A DNA stretch of 64,000 nt from CAYNZP01 sp964401835 (GTDB taxonomy: Bacteria; Planctomycetota; Phycisphaerae; SM23-33): assembly GCA_964401835.1 (NCBI GenBank), contig CAYNZP010000003.1:1-64000 (forward strand). The letters are read 5' to 3'. Position 1 is the stretch's first letter. The number at the start of each line of letters is the position of its first letter. This document shows positions 51,623 through 60,079 of the stretch, in pieces. Under the pieces are notes generated by a model. The model was not told where the DNA came from. It worked only from the letters and a program-made list of their open reading frames with translations, and searched no databases. The translations under genes and the position numbers were made by a program.

Positions 51623-53785
51623 TCACTCAGATTTCAGAAGGTCAGCATACTCCTGGTCTATCTGGATTACCCGATTCTCCGCTGCTGAGGTCATTGCTGC
51701 AAAGCTGGCCAAGGTTACGTTGACAAGTTGACTCATAGGAATCAGGGATTCGCCTCCGGTGGCAACTTTCCTGGCGAAGGCTGCAAATTCAGCCTTGTGA
51801 CCTTTATCTATGCGTTTGGTTTTGAAACTACTGAATCCCTTAAATCCGTAGCCCTTAAGCTGACGGAAGTTGTCCAATTTCAATATTCGCTGCTCGCTGA
51901 AAATTTCCATCTGCTCTTTGGGATAACTCTTATCGCCATTGCCAAAGTAGTTTACCGTGCCGACAGAGCCATCCTCGAAACCGAGAGATATGGACATTTT
52001 GTCTTCCTTAACAGCTACACCGGTTCCCATCATATGAGCTGCAACTGTCCTGACTGGGCTGTCTGTCAGATGGACCATCGAGTCAATATAGTGGCACGCC
52101 TCGCCAATAATACGTCCACCACCGCGGATAGGATCATGAACCCAATGTGTCGAAGGAATAAAGCCAGCATTTGCCGTGAAGATCATAGCCAGCGGTTCGC
52201 TTCTTCCGGAAAGCAGTTCCTTTATCTTGACCATGTGTGGGCTGAATCGGCGGTTGAAGCCGACCATCACCATTTTTTCCTGCGATTTTTCTGCCGCTGC
52301 CAGGATCTGACGTAGTTCATCGACATTCATTGCCAGCGGTTTTTCTACAAAAGCGTGCTTGCCGGCTTCAAGCGTCTCACAAACAAAACGCGCGTGCAGA
52401 TTATGCCCAACAGCCGTTATGACGGCATTAATATCTGGATCGTCGAGAATCAGTTTATAATCGGTAACTGCATTTTCGACGCCGTATTTCTTGCCCAAAT
52501 ACTGGGCAGCTGCACCATTTAAATCTGCAATATGCCTAACCCGAGCATCCGACTTACTTAAGGCCGGCATCAAGGTCATCTTTGAAAAATTGCCTGCACC
52601 AATGACACCAACTATCGCCTGGCCGGCAGCGGGCGCAGGCAATTGGGTGATTTCGATCTTTTGAGACTTTTGCACTTCAGCCGGATATTCAAGAACCACA
52701 CCCAACGCATCCGGAGCATTGCTGACCTTGGAATAAGCATCGGCTGCCGCTTCCAGTGAAAATCTATGCGTAATAAACTCATTGAGTTCGAGTTGACCCC
52801 TCGCTATCGAGTCCAGAATCGCCTCGAAGTTCCTTTGCTCTGTCCATCGCACGAAACCATAAGGGTAATCCTGCCCAGCCTGTTCATATTTTTCATCGTA
52901 TCGGCCAGGGCCATACGAACAGGAAACTTGGAAACTAAGTTCCTTTTCGTAAAAATCACCTCTTCGCAAGTTCAGTCCAACAACGCCAACCAGAACAATT
53001 CGGCCTCTCTGACGGCACATCTCAGCCGCTTGATGCATGATGTCATCAGTCTTTGCTGAAGCCGTTACCAAAACGCCGTCAACGCCCTTGCCTTCTGTCC
53101 AGGCGGAAGCAGCTACGACCGGATCGCCACCTTCTCTTACATTAACGGTTTCGGCTCCAAACTTCTTCGCAAGCCTCAGCCTGTCTTCGTTGATGTCCAC
53201 GCCGAGTACATCGCAGCCATTGGCCTTGAGCAACTGGACGCAGACCAAGCCAATCAAACCGAGCCCGTAAACAACAAATTTCTCGCCGAAAGTCGGTTTT
53301 AATAGCCTTATCCCCTGCAGTCCTATGCTGGAAAGAACGGTAAAGGCAGCCTGTTCATCGCTTACCTCATCGGGAATTTTGGCACAAAGATTATTTGGAA
53401 CGCAAACAATCTCTGCATGAGAGCCGTTGCTTATAACACGGTCACCGGGTTTAAACTCCGTTACGCCCGCACCAACTTCAAGAACAACGCCGGCGTTGCA
53501 GTAACCCAACGGCAAGGGTTCGTCCAGCCGTTTAAAGACAGCTTCGAGGGTAGGCATCAAGCCGTCAGTCTTGATCTTATCCAGGACCTGCTTGACCTTA
53601 TCGGGCTGGCTTTTGGCTTTTGCAATAAGGGACGCCTTGCCAAACTCCACCAGCATTCGTTCCGTGCCGGCCGATATCAAACTTGCCCGTGTTTGAATCA
53701 ACACACTATTTCTTGTCAAACCAGGGGCTGGTACATCTTCAACTGCTGTCAGTCCTGAACGAAGATTTTGTAGAATCTGCTTCAT
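51623..53785 (-). CDS. Bi-domain oxidoreductase (alcohol dehydrogenase + Gfo/Idh/MocA)
   Basis: A 720-residue fusion. The N-terminal MDR/zinc-alcohol-dehydrogenase-like half (about 1-365) has the NAD motif VYGLGLIGLVCVQLLKANGCDVLGVDI. The C-terminal half (about 385-720) is a Gfo/Idh/MocA-type oxidoreductase with GVIGAGNFSKMTL, then EKPLAMNVDELR and a His-containing HYIDSMVHL segment. This fusion is known in polysaccharide clusters near heparinase-like and ATP-grasp genes; its reaction is not established. AAGGGT precedes the ATG. The hexapeptide acyltransferase gene lies 18 bases upstream. Confidence 0.92.
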   Translation of the reverse strand: MKQILQNLRSGLTAVEDVPAPGLTRNSVLIQTRASLISAGTERMLVEFGKASLIAKAKSQPDKVKQVLDKIKTDGLMPTLEAVFKRLDEPLPLGYCNAGVVLEVGAGVTEFKPGDRVISNGSHAEIVCVPNNLCAKIPDEVSDEQAAFTVLSSIGLQGIRLLKPTFGEKFVVYGLGLIGLVCVQLLKANGCDVLGVDINEDRLRLAKKFGAETVNVREGGDPVVAASAWTEGKGVDGVLVTASAKTDDIMHQAAEMCRQRGRIVLVGVVGLNLRRGDFYEKELSFQVSCSYGPGRYDEKYEQAGQDYPYGFVRWTEQRNFEAILDSIARGQLELNEFITHRFSLEAAADAYSKVSNAPDALGVVLEYPAEVQKSQKIEITQLPAPAAGQAIVGVIGAGNFSKMTLMPALSKSDARVRHIADLNGAAAQYLGKKYGVENAVTDYKLILDDPDINAVITAVGHNLHARFVCETLEAGKHAFVEKPLAMNVDELRQILAAAEKSQEKMVMVGFNRRFSPHMVKIKELLSGRSEPLAMIFTANAGFIPSTHWVHDPIRGGGRIIGEACHYIDSMVHLTDSPVRTVAAHMMGTGVAVKEDKMSISLGFEDGSVGTVNYFGNGDKSYPKEQMEIFSEQRILKLDNFRQLKGYGFKGFSSFKTKRIDKGHKAEFAAFARKVATGGESLIPMSQLVNVTLASFAAMTSAAENRVIQIDQEYADLLKSE

Positions 53786-53803
53786 TTACAAATTACCCTT
53801 TCA

Positions 53804-54370
53804 TTACCCTTTATTACGCAGTTGCGTTAGGATCTGCTTATGCTTTTTGAGATTTTCTCCCTCAAAACGCTGGCCAATAATCTCAGCCGGCTTGCTCCCA
53901 ACTATTGAATACGGCAGAACGTCCTTTGTTACCAATGCACCGGCGGCAACAATTGCTCCCTCGCCTATCCGTATTCCGTGCATTATTATCGCACCGTGTC
54001 CGATCCATGCGTCATCTTCGATTACTATGGGTTTATTAATATTTCTACCGGCATGAATGGAGGGCGTGCCAATAACATCAAATCTGTGATCCCCTCCGAT
54101 CATCGAAACATGTGATGCCACCATCACGTAATTGCCCATATCAACATGTGATGCAATATGACATTTATTTCCAATGTAGCAATGGTCACCGACGCTCACC
54201 ACATTGCGGCGAATGGTTGTTCCATAGCCCATATAAAAGTCACAACCCACGGATTTGAACTTATACTTGAATGTAAGCAAAAGCCATATACGCAGGCGGC
54301 GCAAGACCTTTTTTACCTTTGCCAGCAAACCGAGCGGGCGATTAGCGCTCAAGATAGAATCCGGCTGCAT
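53804..54370 (-). CDS. Left-handed beta-helix acyltransferase (WcaF/LacA-like)
   Basis: A 188-residue hexapeptide-repeat transferase. A basic N-terminal helix region (about 14-38) is followed by left-handed beta-helix turns (MGYGTTIRRNVVSVGDHCYIGNK and GEGAIVAAGALVTKDVLPYSIVGSKPAEIIG). The GHGAIIMHG segment contains the catalytic His. It acetylates a sugar hydroxyl or amine with acetyl-CoA. It is transcribed with the bi-domain oxidoreductase. Confidence 0.88.
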   Translation of the reverse strand: MQPDSILSANRPLGLLAKVKKVLRRLRIWLLLTFKYKFKSVGCDFYMGYGTTIRRNVVSVGDHCYIGNKCHIASHVDMGNYVMVASHVSMIGGDHRFDVIGTPSIHAGRNINKPIVIEDDAWIGHGAIIMHGIRIGEGAIVAAGALVTKDVLPYSIVGSKPAEIIGQRFEGENLKKHKQILTQLRNKG

Positions 54371-54755
54371 CCAGTTAGTTCCTATAACGAAGCAACGATT
54401 TATTACATAACAACTTCCGACAAAATGATACAGGATAGGCGGACATTATAACCTATCGGGGAAAAACTGTATAGGCCTGAAAGGGTTTAAACAATATCTT
54501 CCTGCTGTGGCAAAAAAAGAGCAGAAAACCGGAAAAACTTGAAATAGTCAACATTTTCAATTCTTAATTTCCAGTTGATTGCCCTAACGCAAATTGTGGT
54601 CAATTATGCAACATCCTCTTTGTATTATTTCAATATATTCTTGACAAAACTCTGAATTGAAAATAGCACGCTATATTTAACGCTTCATGCTATATTTAAC
54701 GCTTGAGGATTTTTGCGCTTATATCAATTGTGAATTACTTCTTGGAGGTTTCGCC
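54371..54755. other. Leader of the SGNH hydrolase gene with a 16-bp direct repeat
   Basis: About 300 non-coding bases from the divergent acyltransferase start, ending in two copies of GCTATATTTAACGCTT. TTGACA at 54641-54646 is a good -35, but the -10 at 17 bases (TAGCAC) is poor. Confidence 0.5.
54670..54704 (+). repeat. 16-bp direct repeat in the SGNH hydrolase leader
   Basis: GCTATATTTAACGCTT at 54670-54685 is repeated exactly at 54689-54704 with a 3-base spacer (19-base period). It lies just downstream of a TTGACA box and upstream of the GTG start, so it may be an operator. Confidence 0.7.
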
Positions 54756-55547
54756 GTGCTCAAGGCAAGGCGCTCAAGGGCTATTTTGCGGCTCGGAATC
54801 TTGCCATTGATTATTTTAAGTCCCCTTTCTGTTTCCATGGCTACAACCCGTGTGGTAGCGATCGGCGATTCTATAACCACCGGCTATAGCCCTACCCGAT
54901 TGCAAAACAAATTCAATGGGTCAGGTTTCGATGCCAATGTTTTTACCGTGGCTTCAGGAGGATGTGATTCCAACCGCTACACAGGAAAGATGTTAGATCC
55001 GTCCACTAATACCCTTCGTAATTATGCGGATGAAGTCCTTGCATTGGATCCAGATGTGATAATTTTTTTGCTTGGAACAAATGATGCTATAGATTACAAA
55101 GACGATCCTAACGCATTTTTTGGGTATTCCCAGAACATGTCCTCTGTGTTCGATAAATTCGGGACCGCTAAAAACAGTCATGGAGAAAGCCCTTTAATTA
55201 TAATCTCCTCACTACTCCCTGTCCTATCTGATGATACAGAAAGCGCAGCCCATATAGCTAATAAGCAGATTAACGATTCCTTCAACCCGTGGCTCATTCA
55301 ACAAACCCAAAACAGAGGTTTCTTGCTAAAAGATATGAACACCTTGATACAGCAGCAGGGTAATTGGCAGGATTATTATAACGATGGAATTCACCTTTGG
55401 GCAAATGACGCAGCTGGATATGAATGGATGGCAGAGGAATTTCGAGATACAGTCATCTCTGCTGTACCCGAACCGGCAACTATTACGTTTTTTTCTACAG
55501 CCTGCATTTTTCTTCTTCACCGAAAACGAAGACGGCTGAATTCCTGA
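54756..55547 (+). CDS. Secreted SGNH/GDSL hydrolase with PEP-CTERM tail
   Basis: From GTG 54756 (GGAGG 7 bases upstream) the protein is 263 residues with a signal peptide (about 1-29). An earlier in-frame ATG at 54687 lies inside the 16-bp direct repeat and lacks a ribosome-binding site. Catalytic features of SGNH hydrolases are seen: Gly-Asp-Ser39 (block I), Asn109 in LLGTND (block III), and Asp210/His213 in DGIHLW (block V). The end has the PEP-CTERM pattern VPEPAT, hydrophobic helix and HRKRRRLNS. It would remove acyl groups from a sugar or lipid outside the cell. It sits in the EPS locus, so polymer deacetylation is plausible. Confidence 0.88.
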   Translation: MLKARRSRAILRLGILPLIILSPLSVSMATTRVVAIGDSITTGYSPTRLQNKFNGSGFDANVFTVASGGCDSNRYTGKMLDPSTNTLRNYADEVLALDPDVIIFLLGTNDAIDYKDDPNAFFGYSQNMSSVFDKFGTAKNSHGESPLIIISSLLPVLSDDTESAAHIANKQINDSFNPWLIQQTQNRGFLLKDMNTLIQQQGNWQDYYNDGIHLWANDAAGYEWMAEEFRDTVISAVPEPATITFFSTACIFLLHRKRRRLNS

Positions 55548-55667
55548 CTTGGATAATCGGTGAATTTTTCCTCCAGAGAATTCTTTTGAAAGTGAACGGC
55601 AACAAGTGATATTCCACAGGGCCGTAAAACCCAGTGCCTTTCTATATGAGACCAAGAAAAAAAAATC

Positions 55668-56855
55668 TCAAAGCTGCTTAAGGTATTGGCGTTTTTCGAC
55701 TGGACATATCTGGCGATAAAATTCGCATAAGTCCTTTTCGATAATTTCCCAGTTATATTTCTCGGCAAAAGCCCGCTGGCCTCGAAGCCCCATCTGTCGG
55801 GTTGCTTCGGGATTGTCCAAACACCAGAGAATCACATCAACATAAGGCTGAGGATCGCTTGGAGGGATGATTCGTCCGCAATTTTCCTGGCCTATGACCC
55901 AATGCGAAGGAGGGAGGTCAGAAGCGATAATCGCAAGACCTTGCGACATGTATTCAAAAAACTTCGTTGGGATGGACTGGGAGTACTGACCAACGTCCTG
56001 CAACAAACTCAATCCCACCATTCCCCGTCGGACAATTTCAGGTAACTCGGCCCCGCTTACATTCGGCACCCAGGTGATCGCGTCTTCGGTGCCGGTTTCT
56101 TTCATGTAATCCAACATCTCCTTTTCCTGCCGCGGTACAAGAAATCGCCTGGTTACAATCAATTTAATCTCGGGACGGGCTTGCTTGATCAGACGAGCGA
56201 TATCGACCATCAATAGCGCGCCTTTTGCCTTGCCCAGAGTGCCTATGAAAACCACCGTATTTTTGCGATTGGCCCATTCTTCTTCGGTCAGTTCGGGCAT
56301 GTTGAAATCTTTTAGAGAAGCGTAATTGGGTGTAAAGACAACCTTACACCCCGCCTTTCGATATAATTCATCGTGATGTTTGGTAACGGCCGACACATGC
56401 CCGCATATTTTTGTACATACCCATTCGAAGGCTTTCAGCATCGCACCGGCAATCTGTCGAAAAAAAAACTTATTGGGAAGCTTAATCGGGATTTTTATGC
56501 AGTAGAATTCATGTATGTCATAAATAAACGGTTTCCATGTGAGCAACCGTCCTATTGCAGCCAACGGAAGAAAAGCAAAATCGTGAAAATGGTAAACGTC
56601 GGCCTTTTGTTTAAGTGCCAGCTGGAATGTCTTGAGGATTGTTTTGAGTCTTCCAAGCGGCCCGGATGGTCGCTTGATTGTTATCAGTCGCACACCCTCG
56701 CGGTTTTCCTCACCGGATTCTACACCGCGAGCTATCAGCGTCACATCCCAGCCGACCTTTACAAGCGAAAGTGCCTGACGATTGAAAATTCTCACATCTC
56801 CATCGGGATGAATCGTAAAAATACAAACAAGCGGTTTCGTATTAGTATCTGTCAT
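55668..56855 (-). CDS. GT4 glycosyltransferase
   Basis: A 395-residue GT4-type (GT-B fold) transferase. N-terminal acceptor-binding domain includes HFHDFAFLPLA and PFIYDIHEFY; C-terminal domain shows VVFIGTLGKAKGALLMVDIA and the nucleotide-binding PTKFFEYMSQGLAIIASDLP with its glutamate (about residue 307). It adds a sugar to the growing polysaccharide unit. Lies 24 bases downstream of the frameshifted small ORF on the minus strand. Confidence 0.88.
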   Translation of the reverse strand: MTDTNTKPLVCIFTIHPDGDVRIFNRQALSLVKVGWDVTLIARGVESGEENREGVRLITIKRPSGPLGRLKTILKTFQLALKQKADVYHFHDFAFLPLAAIGRLLTWKPFIYDIHEFYCIKIPIKLPNKFFFRQIAGAMLKAFEWVCTKICGHVSAVTKHHDELYRKAGCKVVFTPNYASLKDFNMPELTEEEWANRKNTVVFIGTLGKAKGALLMVDIARLIKQARPEIKLIVTRRFLVPRQEKEMLDYMKETGTEDAITWVPNVSGAELPEIVRRGMVGLSLLQDVGQYSQSIPTKFFEYMSQGLAIIASDLPPSHWVIGQENCGRIIPPSDPQPYVDVILWCLDNPEATRQMGLRGQRAFAEKYNWEIIEKDLCEFYRQICPVEKRQYLKQL

Positions 56856-57319
56856 ATTCTACAATCTGCTTTCTATTAATTAGTCCGGGAAACTAGGATC
56901 GTTTAGTCTGGCTTTGATTTCCGGCGGTGTCGTGGTTGCTTCTGCATTCTGGTACCACCGGTTAATACTTTCAACATCAGTAATAACCAGAGCATTTTTA
57001 TAATCGACTATATTCAAACACGTCAGAGCAACAAATATCAAGTGACAAACATTCTTTATGGAAAATCCGTATATCTAATGGCAGATGGGCCATTGTCAGG
57101 TGGCATATAACGGGGCTTAGCTTGTAACATAAGTGTCTCCTTAACTAATCTTGTCAGTCATAAGCACTATCTATGACAACCTTTTGTGTCAATTATTCAT
57201 CTTTAAAAATACCTTCAGGGATACTCGGTAAATACCGATATAATAGTTGATATAACTTCACCGAACAATAGGCGAACTTAATCTTCTTTGTTGTTGCAAT
57301 ATAAGATAAAATTACAAGT
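56856..57319. other. Interval holding a broken small gene
   Basis: The left two thirds carry a small minus-strand gene broken by a frameshift (56880-57130). The remaining 190 bases to the O-antigen ligase start are AT-rich and show nothing I can support. Confidence 0.6.
56880..57130 (-). pseudogene. Small hypothetical gene with an apparent 1-base frameshift
   Basis: AAGGAG precedes ATG 57130 by 6-7 bases. The frame reads MLQAKPRYMPPDNGPSAIRY, then TDFP and a stop. In the -1 frame the same DNA continues as FSIKNVCHLIFVALTCLNIV and on through 45 more codons to a stop at 56880, 24 bases before the GT4 gene start. One added base in the TTTT run near 57062 would give a single 83-residue protein, so a 1-base loss in a homopolymer is the likely cause (251 bases now, 252 when intact). 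The joined product has one possible hydrophobic helix (about 28-40) and ends DPSFPD. I do not recognise a family. It could be a sequencing error, a real pseudogene or, less likely, programmed frameshifting. Confidence 0.55.
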
Positions 57320-58645
57320 ATGGCTGCGATAATTTTAATTTTTGCTCTTGTGGGCCTTGTCTTTTTCTTGAAGCGATACAAAATCGAGGGTGTTGCTGCG
57401 CTTTATATGAACGGCTTGGCTATGTATCACTTGTTGATTGGTCGAGGTGGTGGCACTATAGGGCCAGTGGCGACTGGGGCTCTTTTTTTTACTACAGGCA
57501 TCCTTGCGATCTTGCTTTGGTTTTTTTTCCCACCCAGGGATTTACGAAATGCAATGCCTAAGTCCCTTTCTATCCCATATATAATACTTTTTGGGCTTTC
57601 GCTGGTTTGGCTTCTCCATCACTTTATTGAAAGGGGAATGGGAACGCCATACCAAAAGGTTGAATATTTCAAATGGGCCTATGCTTTGGCTTGGTGGATA
57701 TTGGCCCTTATCATTGGAATTATTTTTCCTATGTCACCAGCCAGATTTCAAAGATTCCTCCGAGCAGTTGCGGTTGCGGGGCTTGCATCCAATAGCCTAA
57801 TTGTCATAGGTTACTTTCTTGGTGCAGAGGATGTTTCTGGAAGCTATGGTTCGCGTTATGCGATTTCAGAACAGTTGGGGAGTTTAACCTATGCCATAAC
57901 AGCTTCAACTTCTGCGGGTGCACTGCTTGGCGGTTATTTAGTATGCCAGGAAAAAATAACCACCAAAAGAATAATCTTTATTATAGCTGGCTTGGGCATT
58001 CTTGCAATTTCATGCATCTTAGCAGGTACCAGAAGTTCATTGCTTATCTTCCCCATTGTCACCCTGGCTGCATTGGGAACGTTCAAATTCCGATATATTC
58101 CTATCGGAATCGCTCTTTTGGCTGCCGTTGGGGCCATAATTGTTTTTATTGTTGTTCCATTATTGCCGGAAATGGCAGCATCGAGAAGTTTGACTTTGGA
58201 GAGTATAGAAAGCGGTCTTGAATTAAGATGGCTTCTTGTCAAGGAGGTATTCAATATCCTGAATGTCGCACCAGTTTTTGGAAGAACCGTTGGCCTTGAA
58301 AATATAATCGGGCTAACATATAGTCATAATTTTACGCTTCAGATTATGGTAGAAACGGGAATTCTTGGATTTGCGCTATACCTAATGGCAGTTGCGATGA
58401 TAGCCGGCAAATGGATTAAATTGCTTTTAGACAGGAAGTCTCCCTTATTCAAGATTGCAGCTCAGTTATCAATGCTTTTTCTTCCGGTATTCATAGAAGC
58501 TCATGCACACAGCCACCTTATGAACCCCCGCATGTGGCTGCTATTTGCTATAATGGCTGGGCATTCTATTCCACGCTATCAATACGAAGAAACAATGTTA
58601 AGTGAATACTACCCAGAGGAAGAAGGTTACGCTCAGGCTATTTAA
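57320..58645 (+). CDS. O-antigen ligase/polymerase-like membrane protein (Wzy/WaaL)
   Basis: A 441-residue inner-membrane protein with about eleven helices. The RSSLLIFPIVTLAALG stretch (about 237-252) and the periplasmic loop with ESGLELRWLLVKEVFNILNVAPVFGRTVG (split around 295-320), followed by YSHNFTLQIMVETGILGF, match the O-antigen ligase family (Wzy_C). It would polymerise or ligate the repeat unit on the outer side of the inner membrane. Ligase and polymerase are not distinguishable by sequence here. No strong ribosome-binding site was seen. It precedes the flippase gene by 114 bases. Confidence 0.88.
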   Translation: MAAIILIFALVGLVFFLKRYKIEGVAALYMNGLAMYHLLIGRGGGTIGPVATGALFFTTGILAILLWFFFPPRDLRNAMPKSLSIPYIILFGLSLVWLLHHFIERGMGTPYQKVEYFKWAYALAWWILALIIGIIFPMSPARFQRFLRAVAVAGLASNSLIVIGYFLGAEDVSGSYGSRYAISEQLGSLTYAITASTSAGALLGGYLVCQEKITTKRIIFIIAGLGILAISCILAGTRSSLLIFPIVTLAALGTFKFRYIPIGIALLAAVGAIIVFIVVPLLPEMAASRSLTLESIESGLELRWLLVKEVFNILNVAPVFGRTVGLENIIGLTYSHNFTLQIMVETGILGFALYLMAVAMIAGKWIKLLLDRKSPLFKIAAQLSMLFLPVFIEAHAHSHLMNPRMWLLFAIMAGHSIPRYQYEETMLSEYYPEEEGYAQAI

Positions 58646-58759
58646 TAGCTTACCAGAGTCTTTTAACTTGCCTCTCAACCTTCAACAAAACAATATCTTG
58701 CCAATAATATTATGAAAAGTCCTGCTAGAGGTTTAATTATTTAAACTTAAGGAAGATCG

Positions 58760-60079
58760 ATGGGAAGACTAGGAAATTTATCTCATAATAGTAAGTCATT
58801 TGTATCTCGCGCCTTTCGTGTCAGTAAGATGGGAATGATGCTGGCATTTGGAAATTTTGTCAGATTGGGCATAGAAAAAATTCTGCTTGTGCCATTTCTA
58901 TTACAAATGCTCGGGGAAGACGCTGTTGGAAAATTTGTTCTTCTATTGGGCTGGGCGCAGGTAATGGGGCAATTTCCTGCGGGAGGCGCTGCCGACGGAG
59001 TCATGCGTCTTCACGCTGAAGCAAAAGAAAAAGGCAGTTGGCCTGCCCTTCTGGTAACAGGCGCCGGGCTAACTGGGGTAGTAAGCCTCGCCTGTCTAAT
59101 TGCGGCCATGGGTATTTACCTGCTGACTTCTGAAGGGGCGTTTGATAAATCTGTAATGTTAATTGCTATAGGGGTAGGGATATACACTATATTGCTGGCA
59201 GCAAGGCTTGTTCTTAATATTGCATTTCGGGTTGACCTGCAATTCGGAAAGATAGCGTTTATCGAGAGCCTTTGTGGCGTGCTTCTTCTGGTGGCTATAC
59301 CCATAGCATATTTAACGGGGATCGAAGGAGTAGGATTTGGTTTCGCATTGGCCGCTGCGATTACCCTCGTTTTCCAGATATTCCTTATTCGAAATAAATT
59401 AAAAGGGCAAATTCTTTTTAACTCAACCTGGGCTAAGCGATTGTTGATAGTGGCACCGATATTTGCCCTTGCGTCGTTTATGGGTTTAGCATTCCATCAG
59501 AGTGGACGGCTGGTTCTGGGTGCTTTTCGGCCATATAGCTATGTGACAATCTTTTTCGCAGCTGAAGCCGCTGTCTCTCTCGTCTTGACACCTTTGAATT
59601 ACCTGGCCTCCACCATTTATACTCTCGTTGTCCGTAAAAGCAAAATTGGAGACATTTCACGAACCGCCATATTACAACATGCCTTTAGTTGTATCCTTTG
59701 CGCGATTCTGGTGTTTTTTCTGATTCAACTATTAGGATATTGGATACTGAAATTTCGCTACCAGTCAGTCGCTGAAAAAGCCTGGCCATTAGTGCAAATT
59801 TTGGCATTTGGGGCAGCCTTTAAAGCTACTTATTTTCTTTCTAGAGGATTCGTTTACAGATTTTGTTCTTTTAAACGCATTTTAAGTTATTCGGTCCTAA
59901 ATACCCTTGTGCTTGTTGTTCTACTGCTGGCAATGGTTCCCAAATGGGGAGTTCTAGGTGCAGCATGGTCTGTATCATTGGCAAGTTCATTTGTAGGGAT
60001 TCTTTGGTTTGCAACTTATTTGTATTATTTTCTCATTAAAAGACCAGAAAACCCAAAGGACGATTCCGAAAATAACTAA
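58760..60079 (+). CDS. Polysaccharide flippase (Wzx-like)
   Basis: A 439-residue membrane protein with twelve to thirteen hydrophobic helices and the MATE/MVF-type N-terminal pattern (MGMMLAFGNFVRLGIEKILLVPFLLQML). Wzx proteins flip undecaprenyl-linked repeat units across the inner membrane. AGGAAG precedes the ATG. Its 3' end overlaps the convergent double-glycosyltransferase gene by 4 bases. Together with the ligase/polymerase it defines a Wzx/Wzy-type assembly route. Confidence 0.85.
   Translation: MGRLGNLSHNSKSFVSRAFRVSKMGMMLAFGNFVRLGIEKILLVPFLLQMLGEDAVGKFVLLLGWAQVMGQFPAGGAADGVMRLHAEAKEKGSWPALLVTGAGLTGVVSLACLIAAMGIYLLTSEGAFDKSVMLIAIGVGIYTILLAARLVLNIAFRVDLQFGKIAFIESLCGVLLLVAIPIAYLTGIEGVGFGFALAAAITLVFQIFLIRNKLKGQILFNSTWAKRLLIVAPIFALASFMGLAFHQSGRLVLGAFRPYSYVTIFFAAEAAVSLVLTPLNYLASTIYTLVVRKSKIGDISRTAILQHAFSCILCAILVFFLIQLLGYWILKFRYQSVAEKAWPLVQILAFGAAFKATYFLSRGFVYRFCSFKRILSYSVLNTLVLVVLLLAMVPKWGVLGAAWSVSLASSFVGILWFATYLYYFLIKRPENPKDDSENN

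Noticed and set aside
54687..54755. ATG 54687 as start of the SGNH hydrolase
   Set aside because: It lies inside the 16-bp direct repeat and has no ribosome-binding site, while GTG 54756 has GGAGG and begins a standard signal peptide.
57193..57381. Minus-strand 62-residue basic frame
   Set aside because: It overlaps the start of the O-antigen ligase gene and lacks a ribosome-binding site.
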